DNA from: Clostridium sp.
GTDB lineage: Bacteria > Bacillota > Clostridia > Clostridiales > Clostridiaceae
Length of the DNA: 64,000 nt
NCBI GenBank assembly: GCA_015058405.1
Contig: SVCL01000056.1
Span: 1 to 64,000, forward strand
Direction of reading: 5' to 3'
How positions within the stretch are numbered: the first letter of the stretch is position 1; each line of letters starts with the position of its first letter. Of this stretch, positions 35,788-45,245 are shown piece after piece. The notes under the pieces were generated by a model. The model made no database searches and was not told the DNA's origin. It saw only the letters and a list, made by a program, of their open reading frames with translations. The position numbers were made by a program, and so were the translations under genes.

Positions 35788-36384
35788 TTGATTAAGATAG
35801 GATTAACAGGTGGTATAGGTACTGGAAAGAGTACTGTTTCAGATATGTTTAGAGCTGGTGGCTTTAAGGTTATTGATGCTGATCTCATTGCTAGACAGGT
35901 ATTAGAAAATTATCCTGAGATATTAGAAAAAGTTAAGGATGAATTTGGAATTGGATTTTTTGATTGGAGAGGTCAATTTAGAAGAAAAGAATTTGGAAAT
36001 CATATTTTTAGATTTCCGAAACAAAGAGTAAAATATGAAAATATTATAATGCCATATATAATAAATGAAATAAACGAAGCATTTGAAAGATATGAAAAAC
36101 ATGGCGAAAAATTAGTTATATTAGATGCACCGACACTTATAGAAAATGGAATCCATGCTGAAATGGATTATGTTATATTGGTTTATGCAGATAATAAAAC
36201 ACAAATACAAAGAGTTAAAATGCGTGATAAGATGATGAATTCAGATGTATTAAGTAGAGTTAATGCACAAATGCCGTTAGATGAAAAAAAGAAATATGCA
36301 AATATTTTAATAGATAATAATAATGATGTTGCAAAAACTAAAAGACAAGTAGAAGATATTATAGAATTTTTGAAAATAATATAG
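35788..36384 (+). CDS. coaE: Dephospho-CoA kinase
   Basis: Last step of coenzyme A synthesis: ATP-dependent phosphorylation of dephospho-CoA. The protein starts at TTG 35788 with GGGAGGAAGAG upstream. It shows the P-loop GLTGGIGTGKSTVSDMF and DADLIARQVLE, and the lid region has YVILVYADNKTQIQRV. Length 198 is typical. It is co-transcribed with polA, a common pairing in Firmicutes. Confidence 0.95.
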   Translation: MIKIGLTGGIGTGKSTVSDMFRAGGFKVIDADLIARQVLENYPEILEKVKDEFGIGFFDWRGQFRRKEFGNHIFRFPKQRVKYENIIMPYIINEINEAFERYEKHGEKLVILDAPTLIENGIHAEMDYVILVYADNKTQIQRVKMRDKMMNSDVLSRVNAQMPLDEKKKYANILIDNNNDVAKTKRQVEDIIEFLKII

Positions 36385-36400
36385 TTTAAAGGAGAAATTA

Positions 36401-36964
36401 ATGAAGTTCAGACGACTAATTGTATTAATTATACTTATGATAGTTGCTTTCTTTGCTGGAAATTATATAATTAAAGAAAAAGTTTTTCCTTTTAGGCATA
36501 AAGAGGTAATTTGTAAATATTCAAAAGAGAATAATTTAGATCCTTATTTAGTTGTTTCGGTAATTATGGCAGAAAGTAAGTTTCAACAGGATGCTATATC
36601 GAACCAAAATGCTAAAGGACTTATGCAAATAACTGAAGAAACAGCTGAATGGATAGCGAAGAAAATGGGACTTAAGGATTATACTCCAGAAAAATTATAT
36701 GAGGAAGAGTATAATATTAAAATGGGATGTTGGTATTTAAACAATCTAAGAGAAGAGTTTTTAGATATTGATTTATTTGTTGCGGCATATAATGCTGGCA
36801 GGGGAAGAGTAAATGAATGGCTAGAAAATAAGGAATATTCAAAGGATGGAAAACATCTAACTTATATACCATATAAGGAAACTAAAAATTATGTAGATAA
36901 AGTAAAAACATATTATAAAATTTATAGTAAATTATATGGAGAAAACTATACAACTAAAAAATAG
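36401..36964 (+). CDS. Membrane-anchored lytic transglycosylase (SLT domain)
   Basis: The 187-residue protein has one N-terminal membrane helix (residues 5-23) and an SLT catalytic domain with the acid Glu in VIMAESKFQQDAIS, followed by AKGLMQITEETAEWIA and FVAAYNAGRGRVNEWL. It cleaves the glycan backbone of peptidoglycan outside the membrane. It is the third gene of the polA-coaE operon and ends in a terminator. Confidence 0.92.
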   Translation: MKFRRLIVLIILMIVAFFAGNYIIKEKVFPFRHKEVICKYSKENNLDPYLVVSVIMAESKFQQDAISNQNAKGLMQITEETAEWIAKKMGLKDYTPEKLYEEEYNIKMGCWYLNNLREEFLDIDLFVAAYNAGRGRVNEWLENKEYSKDGKHLTYIPYKETKNYVDKVKTYYKIYSKLYGENYTTKK

Positions 36965-36978
36965 AGAAGATAATTTTA

Positions 36979-37027
36979 AAAATTGATAAATTTGCTCTAA
37001 AGAGAGTAGATTTATCAATTTTTTTAT
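36979..37027 (+). terminator. Terminator of the polA operon
   Basis: AAAATTGATAAAT (36979-36991) and its complement at 37010-37022 flank an 18-base loop, followed by more T residues. Confidence 0.8.
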
Positions 37028-37130
37028 TTATGTTTACAAAATAATAAGGTTGCATTTATTTAATATTGTATTAGTTAGGTGCAATAGTCATTGAGGCTAT
37101 ATTAAAAGTTTATAAAAGGGGTTGAGGATA

Positions 37131-38723
37131 ATGGAGGAAGAAATAAGGACAATGTATAGCGGAAAAAAGGGAGTTTGTTTTGGAGATAGCATAACTCATC
37201 TTTCTAAATATCCAAATATAGTAGCAAAAGAATTAGGGTGTAGTATTAAGAATATGGGGTTTTCAGGAAGCTGCCTCACTAAGAAAAATGCATTTTCTAT
37301 GGTAGAGTTAGTAGATGCAATTATAAGTAAAGATTTTAGTTTACAAGAAGAATTAGGAGATAAACCAAATGCCTTTAACTTTTTAAGTCAGGTTAAAAAG
37401 CTAGAAGAAATAGACTTTAATGAAATAGATTTTGTTACGGTTGCATATGGTACTAATGATTTTGGCTATGGTTTACCTTTAGGGGTATTGGGGGATTCAG
37501 ATAAATCTACAATATATGGAGCTATTCAGTATGTGATAAGAAGATTTCAAACAGAGTTTCCTAGTATAGAGATGATATTTATTACACCAACCTTTAGGAA
37601 ACTTGGTGGAGCAGATGGTGATTTTTGTGATGAAGTTAAGAATACAAGTAGAGGTTGTTACTTAAGTGATGTTGTAGAAGCTATTCAAGAAGTTTGTAGA
37701 GCAAATAATATAAAGGTTATAGATAATTTTCATAATACAGGAATAAATAAATATAATCTTATGCATTATTCAAAGGATGGATTGCATCCAAATGATGAAG
37801 GAAGTTATTTGTTAGCAAAAAGCATTATAGGAGGTTTATTGTCTAGCCCTAATAGTGAGAACTCAATATCTAAGAAAGATACTATTAGTAATATGTTAAT
37901 GGCAAATGGAGTATTTCAGTTAGATAGTGAACAATCTATATATCATATTGAAGGTAATGTTGTAGAAGAGGTAAATGGAAAAAGATATATAACTAATAGT
38001 AAAACTACAAATTACTCAGGTGTTCTTCTAGGATTTAGTAATGGTATGTGCTATCAGTCAGGAGATAAGCTTAGAGTCAGAGGAATTATAAAAGCTAGTT
38101 ATACAGGAAAAGCTAGGTTGGACTTTAACTACTTCTATAATAAACCTATCATGGGAGGTATATATGTTTCTGGAGAACAAAAATCTTCTACTATAGATAT
38201 AGATGTATCTACAGAGGAAAAAGAAATAGATATTATAATAACTGTTCCAAAAGAAAATGCAAAAGAGAAAATAAAGTATACTGGAATCAAGATAATTAAT
38301 ATGAGTGCGGGTAAGATATATGTAAGAAATTATTCTATAAACAGTATAGATAATTGTACTTTATATTTCGATAATACAGTAAAAAATATAGAAGATAAGT
38401 ATTTTAGAAATGGTGTAAAGGTAGGAAAGGATATTCCAGCTTTTATGAAGATAGCTAATATAGTTAAGTTTAAGGGAAATATAAATTTAGAAGATGTAGA
38501 TAAAGATAGCTTTAAAGATGGAGTTTTAATTTTAATGTATCTGCCAATTATATTTTCAGAAAAAACTATATTTGCACCTTCTTTATTTACAGATGGAAGC
38601 TATAGGTGGGTTCCGCTGATAGTGAGCAATATAGGTAGTGTTGCTTTAAAATTAAATAAAGAAAATGATGGAATTAGACCTAAAATAATATATCTTGATC
38701 AAATAGATATAATAAATGAGTAG
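37131..38723 (+). CDS. SGNH/GDSL hydrolase with C-terminal beta domain
   Basis: Residues about 1-245 form an SGNH esterase: block I VCFGDSITHLSKY with the nucleophile Ser, NMGFSGSCLT, VAYGTNDFGYG and DGLHPNDEGSY with Asp and His. Residues about 250-530 are beta-rich without a recognised family, perhaps carbohydrate-binding. There is no signal peptide. The likely role is deacetylation or ester cleavage on a polysaccharide. ATG at 37131 follows GGGGTTGAGGATA; the upstream ATG at 37122 is not clearly better. It heads a three-gene cassette. Confidence 0.8.
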   Translation: MEEEIRTMYSGKKGVCFGDSITHLSKYPNIVAKELGCSIKNMGFSGSCLTKKNAFSMVELVDAIISKDFSLQEELGDKPNAFNFLSQVKKLEEIDFNEIDFVTVAYGTNDFGYGLPLGVLGDSDKSTIYGAIQYVIRRFQTEFPSIEMIFITPTFRKLGGADGDFCDEVKNTSRGCYLSDVVEAIQEVCRANNIKVIDNFHNTGINKYNLMHYSKDGLHPNDEGSYLLAKSIIGGLLSSPNSENSISKKDTISNMLMANGVFQLDSEQSIYHIEGNVVEEVNGKRYITNSKTTNYSGVLLGFSNGMCYQSGDKLRVRGIIKASYTGKARLDFNYFYNKPIMGGIYVSGEQKSSTIDIDVSTEEKEIDIIITVPKENAKEKIKYTGIKIINMSAGKIYVRNYSINSIDNCTLYFDNTVKNIEDKYFRNGVKVGKDIPAFMKIANIVKFKGNINLEDVDKDSFKDGVLILMYLPIIFSEKTIFAPSLFTDGSYRWVPLIVSNIGSVALKLNKENDGIRPKIIYLDQIDIINE

Positions 38724-38749
38724 TTTTATTTTGGAAGAAGGAGATAAGT

Positions 38750-39697
38750 ATGGATTTTACTAATAAATTTATAGCAAAAGAAACACAAAAGGGATGCGTA
38801 ATAAGGTTGGATGTAACTAATTATAAAGATTTAAGCTATACTGCATTATATGATATATGTGTAAAAATAAAGTCTTTAGGTTTTACTCACATTTTATTCA
38901 GCTGTCCTATTGATATTGATATATTAGAAGATAAATACTTTAACAAAGTATTTAGAGGATTTTTAGACATAGTAAAAAGTAGAGGACTAGTTTCTTGGAT
39001 TAGATATTCTGCAAACAGTTATAGTTATGATGATGCTGAAGTGTTTTTGAATAAAGTAAAACCTCAAATTATAGGGTATGCAAATATATGCAAGGAGTAT
39101 AAGATTGATCATTTTGTAATATCAAATGAATCTTCAAGTTTAACTTCAATACCTATTAATGAACATGATGATAATTTGAGAAGTACATGGAAGACAATTA
39201 TTAAAGAAATTAAAGAAATATATCCTGAAATAAAGATAGGAATGTCTATGAATTATAATGAGATAGCAAAATCTACAATATTATCCCAATTGGACTTTGT
39301 AGGATATAATGCTTATATCCATATGTCTGATAAGGGCTTAGATACGTCATTAATAGAATGTGCTAATTCGTGGTATACAGACACATATAGGCAAAATCAT
39401 ATAAAAGTTATTAATGATATAGTTAATAAATATAACATACCAGTATATATTACAGAGACAGGATGTCAACCTTATGAAGGAAGATTATTCTTTACTGGTA
39501 CAAGCAGTGTACCAGGGTTGTATAGTAAGGAAACACAGGCAAGATACTTAAATGCAAGTATAAATGTTATGTTAAATGAAGAAAACATTAAGGGCTTTTT
39601 TATATTTGATGTATTTGGTGGAGGATATAGTTTTATAGGTAATGAATTATCAGAAAATGTAATTACAAGTTTATTTAATGAGGTAGGGGAGGAGTAG
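38750..39697 (+). CDS. GH113-like TIM-barrel glycoside hydrolase
   Basis: The 315-residue protein reads as one barrel. A strand ends in FVISNESSSL, placing the putative acid/base Glu after Asn. DFVGYNAYIHM follows, and a second Glu in VYITETGCQPYEGR is the putative nucleophile. The pattern matches GH113/GTA-type barrels known from bacterial mannanases and phage tail proteins. There is no signal peptide. It starts 26 bases after the SGNH gene with AAGGAG. Confidence 0.7.
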   Translation: MDFTNKFIAKETQKGCVIRLDVTNYKDLSYTALYDICVKIKSLGFTHILFSCPIDIDILEDKYFNKVFRGFLDIVKSRGLVSWIRYSANSYSYDDAEVFLNKVKPQIIGYANICKEYKIDHFVISNESSSLTSIPINEHDDNLRSTWKTIIKEIKEIYPEIKIGMSMNYNEIAKSTILSQLDFVGYNAYIHMSDKGLDTSLIECANSWYTDTYRQNHIKVINDIVNKYNIPVYITETGCQPYEGRLFFTGTSSVPGLYSKETQARYLNASINVMLNEENIKGFFIFDVFGGGYSFIGNELSENVITSLFNEVGEE

Positions 39698-39700
39698 AAA

Positions 39701-40687
39701 ATGCAAAAGTCAAATAAGATAAATAATACATTTAATTATCTAAATGAAATGAATCATGGTCATACAGGAAATCCTCATTCCCAGTATAAATTAGCTTTAT
39801 ATGAAAGGATAATTAATATGGAAGCTAATATGACAGATAAGTGGTATAAAATAGGTCAGATTCAAAGCTCTGATTTTTATTATGATCCCCATGGAGTATT
39901 TGAGTTTGAAATAGAATCTTCAAGTAGATTGGATTTTTATTGTAAAATTAAGTTTATTGTACATTATAGATATAAGGATAGCAATAATAATATTAATTTA
40001 TATATTAATGAATGTAGTGGTTTTACGAAAGATGATATAAAGATAGTTTTATCAACAAATGATGAAACACATAAATCAAAAAGGATATTTGACATATATT
40101 TTAGAGCTAAGACAGATTGGGAAGATTATTTTTATAGAATAAATAGTATGGCAACTGCAAAGGTTACAGCTTATACAATAGATGCAATAGGACCCCTTAA
40201 CAAAGTGCCAGATAGTTTACCTTATAATTTAAAGGTGATTGATAATTCTATAGGGACTTTTGCAAAGGTTAATTTATTATCTCAATATGTTTTAAAGGAA
40301 AGTAAGGATATACAATTAATAAAGTTTAATAATATAAAATTTATTAATAATATAGATTTTGATATAGAAACAGGATATTATAAGATAAATAAAGATGGAA
40401 TTTACTCTATATCAGCTCTTTTTAATGTGGTTAATTTAGGAAGTTTTGATATTGATAATACTAGAGTTAAAATGTATGTTGGTGTGGAAAAAGATTCTAA
40501 AGCTTATTACTATGCTACAAAAGTACAATATATATCTTGTGTTGCTTATAAAACTAATAGTATAGAATTGAATGATTTGATTGAGCTTAAAGCTGGTGAT
40601 AGTATAGCTTGTTTTTTTAGTATGGATGATATAAATAAAATAGCAATAGATGCGCAATCTAAGTTTAATATAAATAGAGTAGATTAA
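39701..40687 (+). CDS. Phage tail-fibre-like protein
   Basis: The 328-residue protein has HGHTGNPHSQYKL near the N-terminus (residues about 19-31), a His/Asn motif I associate with phage tail-fibre and receptor-binding proteins. A beta-rich middle follows. The C-terminal domain (about 200-328) resembles C1q/TNF-like jelly rolls (YYKINKDGIYSISALFNV, LKAGDSIACFFS). It starts three bases after the GH113-like gene, so the three genes are translated together. No other phage structural genes are nearby. Confidence 0.65.
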   Translation: MQKSNKINNTFNYLNEMNHGHTGNPHSQYKLALYERIINMEANMTDKWYKIGQIQSSDFYYDPHGVFEFEIESSSRLDFYCKIKFIVHYRYKDSNNNINLYINECSGFTKDDIKIVLSTNDETHKSKRIFDIYFRAKTDWEDYFYRINSMATAKVTAYTIDAIGPLNKVPDSLPYNLKVIDNSIGTFAKVNLLSQYVLKESKDIQLIKFNNIKFINNIDFDIETGYYKINKDGIYSISALFNVVNLGSFDIDNTRVKMYVGVEKDSKAYYYATKVQYISCVAYKTNSIELNDLIELKAGDSIACFFSMDDINKIAIDAQSKFNINRVD

Positions 40688-40850
40688 ATTAATATTTTAT
40701 TAAGATTTACTTAATAATCTTATTTGTATACATTAAAAATTGAAGAAGTATTAATTGAAAAAAGAAAAATGATGATAAAAAAGCAAAAAAACAAATAAAA
40801 AATGATAAAAAGTTTAATAAAAAGGATAAATAATAAAAAAGTAATAATAA
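40688..40850. other. A-rich gap after the fibre-like gene
   Basis: A very A-rich stretch contains an open Lys-rich frame (KNDDKKAKKQIKND) ending at TAA near 40831 but without a start codon. It may be the tail of a deleted gene. Nothing else was recognised. Confidence 0.3.
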
Positions 40851-40883
40851 CACAAAAATATGACTAAGAGTCATATTTTTGTG
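40851..40883. terminator. Hairpin before the YhgE gene
   Basis: Perfect 15-base arms (40851-40865, 40869-40883) with a three-base loop carry ATATTTTTGTG on the right. It probably terminates the fibre-like cassette. Confidence 0.7.
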
Positions 40884-40942
40884 CTATAATTTTATACATA
40901 GTTGAATTTTGAGTGGAATAATTAAAAAAATGAGGTGAAGGT

Positions 40943-43156
40943 TTGAAAAATATATTTAGAATATATAAACGAGATTTGAGAAGTATAGCAACGAATTGGG
41001 TAGCTATGGTAATTATATTGGCACTTATTATACTTCCATCTTTATATGCTTGGTTTAATATAAAGGCTTCTTGGGATCCATATGGTAATACTGATGGTAT
41101 AAAAGTAGCTATTGCCAGTGAGGATGTTGGAACAACATTTAGAGATAAGGAATACAATGTTGGGGAACAAATTATAGACAAGCTTAGAGATAATACAGCT
41201 ATAGGATGGCAGTTTGTAACTAAGGAAGTAGCGGAGAAAGGTGTTTTAGAAGGAGATTATTATGCAAGTATAGTAATACCTAAAGACTTTTCTGAAGATG
41301 TATTATCATTAACAACTGATAATGTTATTAACCCTAAGTTAGAGTATAAGGTTAATGAAAAAAGTAATGCAATTGCTCCTAAGATAACAAGTAGTGGTGT
41401 TAAATCGATAAAAAACGAAGTGAGTAGTAATGTAGTAAAGACTGTAAATGGTGTCATTTTTAATATTGCAGATGAACTTGGAATTAATATAAGAGATTCA
41501 AAGGGTAATATAAGAAAGTTAATAAATCTATTATATGAATTAAACGATAAAATGCCAGAAATTGAAAATGGAATAAATACTGCTGATGATGGTATTAATA
41601 CTTTAGAAGATGTATTAGGTGAGGTAAATGATAAGATGCCTACTTTATCGGAAACATTAACTTCAAGTATTAATATTATAAACAGAGGAAAAGGCTTGCT
41701 AGAAACAACTAAAGGAAGTTTAGAAAAGAGTTCTCAGGATATTAAAAATAAATTAATTGAAGCACAAAAGGCAATAGATTCAGCAAATAAAACTTTAGAA
41801 AAAGTTGATTTTTCAAAACCAATTAAGGATATTATTAATGGAGATAAAGTTAATGTAGATAAATCAGAAGTTTTAGATAAGTCCGTTAATGATATACTTA
41901 ATGATGTTAAGAAGGCAGTAGAGGATTCAAGTAAAAAGATAGATGATGCCATAGAAAATCTTGATAAAATATGTGATGCTTTAGATGAAAGAGGAATAGA
42001 TAGTACAGCAGTTAGAGAAAAAATTAGTGAATTAAAAAAAGCTAGAGAAAATAATTCTAAAGTTAAAGAAGCGATTAATGGAGTTTTAGCAGCAGTAGAA
42101 GAAAAGCAAGATAAGGTAAAAAAGATTAAAGAATTATTACCTACTGTAAGTAGCGAAGTACAAAAGGTTAATGATTCCTATGATAATATAATAGTTCCTA
42201 AGGTGAAAGAGTTATCTAATCAAATAGATTTAATTTCATCTAATGCACTAATAATTTTAAATTCAGCTCAAGATACTTTACCAAAGGTAAATAAGCTGCT
42301 AGGAATTGCAGGAGAGGGAACAGAAGTAGGAAAAGATACTATATCTTTAGCTAAGGAAGAGTTACCAACAGTTAAAGAAAAGTTATCAAATTTGGTAGAA
42401 AAAATAAAATCTGTAGATAATGAAGCAGATATTGATAGTTTATTAGATTTAATAATAAATAATCCAGAGGTAACAAGTAGTTTCTTATCAGATCCAGTTC
42501 AAATAGAAGAAACTAGATTGTTTCCAGTACCAAACTATGGGACAGGAATGTCGCCTTTCTATACAACTCTTGCATTATGGGTTGGAGGTACATTATTAAT
42601 TTCTTTATTAACTACTAGTGCTCATCCACTAGAAGAAGGTGTAGAAATAACAGCTACAGAAGAATACTTTGGAAAAGGCTTAACTTTCTTAACAGTAGCT
42701 GTAATTCAAGGGCTAGTAGCGACTTTAGGAGATGTAGCTTTATTAAAAGTTTCTGTAGTTCATCCTGTATTGTTTGTATTTTCAGGAATATTTATAAGTG
42801 TTGTATTTGTAACTATTGTGTATACATTAGTATCAGTCTTTGGTGATGTTGGTAAGGCAGTTGCAATTATTTTCTTAGTATTACAAGTAGCTGCTTCTGG
42901 AGGTACATTCCCAGTTGAAGTTATGTCAAGCTTCTTTAAGATGATACATCCATTATTACCATTTAAGTATGCAATAGGAATAATGAGAGAATTTACAGCT
43001 GGAATTGTTCCTAATTTATTATTTAGCAATATAATAAATTTATCTATATTCTTAATTGTATTTATTATAATAGGTGTAACATTAAAAGCGTTTGTTAATG
43101 TACATACTAGAAAGTTATCTCATAAGTTAGGGGAAAGTGGAATAGCTGGACACTAA
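40943..43156 (+). CDS. YhgE/Pip-family membrane protein
   Basis: The 737-residue protein has one N-terminal helix (about 15-40), a long extracytoplasmic region and about five C-terminal helices, the ABC-2-like layout of YhgE/Pip/EsaA proteins. It begins FRIYKRDLRSIATNWVAMVI, and ASWDPYGNTDGIKVAI follows the first helix. The middle (about 190-500) is a helical coiled region rich in Asp, Lys and Asn. Some relatives act as phage receptors or in type VII secretion. No ATPase partner is adjacent. Start TTG 40943 with GAGGTGA. Confidence 0.85.
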   Translation: MKNIFRIYKRDLRSIATNWVAMVIILALIILPSLYAWFNIKASWDPYGNTDGIKVAIASEDVGTTFRDKEYNVGEQIIDKLRDNTAIGWQFVTKEVAEKGVLEGDYYASIVIPKDFSEDVLSLTTDNVINPKLEYKVNEKSNAIAPKITSSGVKSIKNEVSSNVVKTVNGVIFNIADELGINIRDSKGNIRKLINLLYELNDKMPEIENGINTADDGINTLEDVLGEVNDKMPTLSETLTSSINIINRGKGLLETTKGSLEKSSQDIKNKLIEAQKAIDSANKTLEKVDFSKPIKDIINGDKVNVDKSEVLDKSVNDILNDVKKAVEDSSKKIDDAIENLDKICDALDERGIDSTAVREKISELKKARENNSKVKEAINGVLAAVEEKQDKVKKIKELLPTVSSEVQKVNDSYDNIIVPKVKELSNQIDLISSNALIILNSAQDTLPKVNKLLGIAGEGTEVGKDTISLAKEELPTVKEKLSNLVEKIKSVDNEADIDSLLDLIINNPEVTSSFLSDPVQIEETRLFPVPNYGTGMSPFYTTLALWVGGTLLISLLTTSAHPLEEGVEITATEEYFGKGLTFLTVAVIQGLVATLGDVALLKVSVVHPVLFVFSGIFISVVFVTIVYTLVSVFGDVGKAVAIIFLVLQVAASGGTFPVEVMSSFFKMIHPLLPFKYAIGIMREFTAGIVPNLLFSNIINLSIFLIVFIIIGVTLKAFVNVHTRKLSHKLGESGIAGH

Positions 43157-43161
43157 AAAGT

Positions 43162-43221
43162 AAAAAAATCAAAGGTGTTAACTTATTAAAAACAAAATAA
43201 GTTAACACCTTTGATTTTTTT
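43162..43221. terminator. Strong terminator after the YhgE gene
   Basis: Perfect 24-base arms at 43162-43185 and 43198-43221 start and end in A and T runs. It can act in both directions. Confidence 0.9.
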
Positions 43222-43315
43222 GTATATTTATGTATTAAATTTTTGGTTTAGGTATATAATTTGATTTTTGTAGAAAATAGTGTAAAATATACATATATTT
43301 ATCTGGAGGGTAATT

Positions 43316-45244
43316 ATGGAAAAAAACGAAGAAGTTTCTGTGGATTTATATGTAAAAAAAAGAAAAGTTTTATTTGTGATAGTTACATCTTTTTTGATAT
43401 ATTGTGTATTTAATGTTATATTTTTGCTTATTTCTGAAGTAAGAGATTTATTTATAAATTTAATATATATGATGAGTTCTACAATGGCTTTATTAATAAG
43501 CAATTCGGTTTTAAAAATATATTATAGTACTTATAAGATAAAAATGAGTATTTTCTATGAAGTAATTGCAATATATAGTATTGTGAGATTGGTTCCAAAG
43601 GCATATATTTATGATTGTTTTTTCCCTATATTATATAATCCCAATTCAAATTATACTAATTGGGCATTTTTGTTACTTTTTATTTGTATAAGGTTATATT
43701 CTAGTCAACAAGGCAAAGAATGTAATATATTATTATTTATTGTTGGTGGTAGCTTTATATTAACAGATATTGTTTCTATATTTTTTGAAAATGGAAGTAT
43801 ATATACTTTTCTTAATGTATTAATAATAGGAATTTGCATGGTTATCATTGGTGAATTAAAAAATGTTAAATTAGTTGATAAAAAAAGAATAAATATAATA
43901 TATCTGTTAATTAACTTTATATTTGTATTTGTTTTGTTAAATATTATGTATTTTTATATTGGTGCATATAGAAATGAGATAGGAAATTTAATAGATGTCG
44001 CTGTATTTGTAGTGTATAATGCATCAATAATGATATTGATAGACAAATTACTAAGTACACCATATAAAATATTATTTTCAGATTTGTATGCAGAAAATGT
44101 AGAAATGGATAAATTAAATAACGAAGTTTCTAGAAAAAATAAAGCTTTAGAATTTTCTCAAATATCAATAAGAAAAAAAGAGAAGTTATTTAAAGAACTT
44201 TTTGCAAAAGTACCAGTTCCTTTAGCCATGATATCTAAGAACGGTAGAATCATTTATGCAAACACAAAATTTCAAGAGCTTTTAGAAGAGATAAGTCTGA
44301 AAAATATAGTAAATAAAAAGATATTCTCAATAATAACTCCTAATGAAGATATAAAGATTAAAGATGTAATTAATAATAAGATGCTAATTATAAATGGTGT
44401 TTTAAAGAAAGATAATATAGAAAAAATAATAGATATGAAGTTTATATATACAACAGAAAATAATGAAGAAGTAATTATACTATTTAGTGATTTGACTTAT
44501 AAAATAAAAATGGAAGAGTTTAAAATGGAAATTGAAAATAATAAGCTTCAAGAAAAGATAAAGAGAGATTTTTTATCGAATATATCACATGATTTGAAAA
44601 CACCTATAAATGTTATTTACTCAGCAATACAGCTTAATGAGGTTTTTATTAAAAATAGAAATATAGAGTCATTAAAAAAATATAATTTAATATGTAAATC
44701 TAATTGTATAACCCTTATAAGACTTACTAATAATTTAATAGATAGTAGTAAAATATATTCAAATTACCTTTCACCTAATTTATGTGTAAAAAACATAGTG
44801 GAGACTTTAGAAGAGATGTTTATGTCCTTAGTAGAGTATGCTAAAGATCAAGGAATTGACTTGATTTTTGATACAAATAGTGAAGAGGTTTATATGAAGT
44901 TTGATGAAGAGTTTATGCAAAGAATAGTGATAAACCTTGTTTCAAATGCACTTAAGTTTACTAAGGCAGGGGGATGCGTTGAAGCTTGTGTAGTAAATTC
45001 TGATGATAATGTTAGAATTTATTTTAGGGATACTGGTATAGGAATGGAAAAGAAGTTTATTGAAGAAGCATTTAATAGATATTCTATGGAAGATGAAGAT
45101 GAAAGAAGTCATAAAGAAAGAGGTTCTGGAATTGGATTATTTGTTGTTAAAAAGTTAGTTGAATCCCAAAATGGAACTATACACATAAATAGTAAAAGAA
45201 ATAAAGGGACAGAAATTGAGTTGTTGTTTAATAAGGAGAATTAA
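43316..45244 (+). CDS. Sensor histidine kinase with multi-pass membrane domain (first of a tandem pair)
   Basis: The 642-residue kinase has seven or eight membrane helices (about 1-245, MASE-like), a coiled linker, a PAS domain (about 285-390, VPLAMISKNGRIIYANTKF), the HisKA segment FLSNISHDLKTPINVIYSAI with phospho-acceptor His, and HATPase boxes (LVSNALKFTK, DTGIGM, GSGIGLFVVKKLVE). The signal is unknown. The stop lies one base before the start of a second kinase of the same design, and no response regulator is nearby. Confidence 0.93.
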   Translation: MEKNEEVSVDLYVKKRKVLFVIVTSFLIYCVFNVIFLLISEVRDLFINLIYMMSSTMALLISNSVLKIYYSTYKIKMSIFYEVIAIYSIVRLVPKAYIYDCFFPILYNPNSNYTNWAFLLLFICIRLYSSQQGKECNILLFIVGGSFILTDIVSIFFENGSIYTFLNVLIIGICMVIIGELKNVKLVDKKRINIIYLLINFIFVFVLLNIMYFYIGAYRNEIGNLIDVAVFVVYNASIMILIDKLLSTPYKILFSDLYAENVEMDKLNNEVSRKNKALEFSQISIRKKEKLFKELFAKVPVPLAMISKNGRIIYANTKFQELLEEISLKNIVNKKIFSIITPNEDIKIKDVINNKMLIINGVLKKDNIEKIIDMKFIYTTENNEEVIILFSDLTYKIKMEEFKMEIENNKLQEKIKRDFLSNISHDLKTPINVIYSAIQLNEVFIKNRNIESLKKYNLICKSNCITLIRLTNNLIDSSKIYSNYLSPNLCVKNIVETLEEMFMSLVEYAKDQGIDLIFDTNSEEVYMKFDEEFMQRIVINLVSNALKFTKAGGCVEACVVNSDDNVRIYFRDTGIGMEKKFIEEAFNRYSMEDEDERSHKERGSGIGLFVVKKLVESQNGTIHINSKRNKGTEIELLFNKEN

Positions 45245-45245
45245 A

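Noticed and set aside
40725..40831. Lys-rich frame after the fibre-like gene as a gene
   Set aside because: No start codon or ribosome site in the best frame; A-rich DNA gives open frames by chance.
36965..40850. A full prophage at 37-40.8 kb
   Set aside because: Only fibre or depolymerase-type genes are present; no integrase, terminase, capsid or tail genes.
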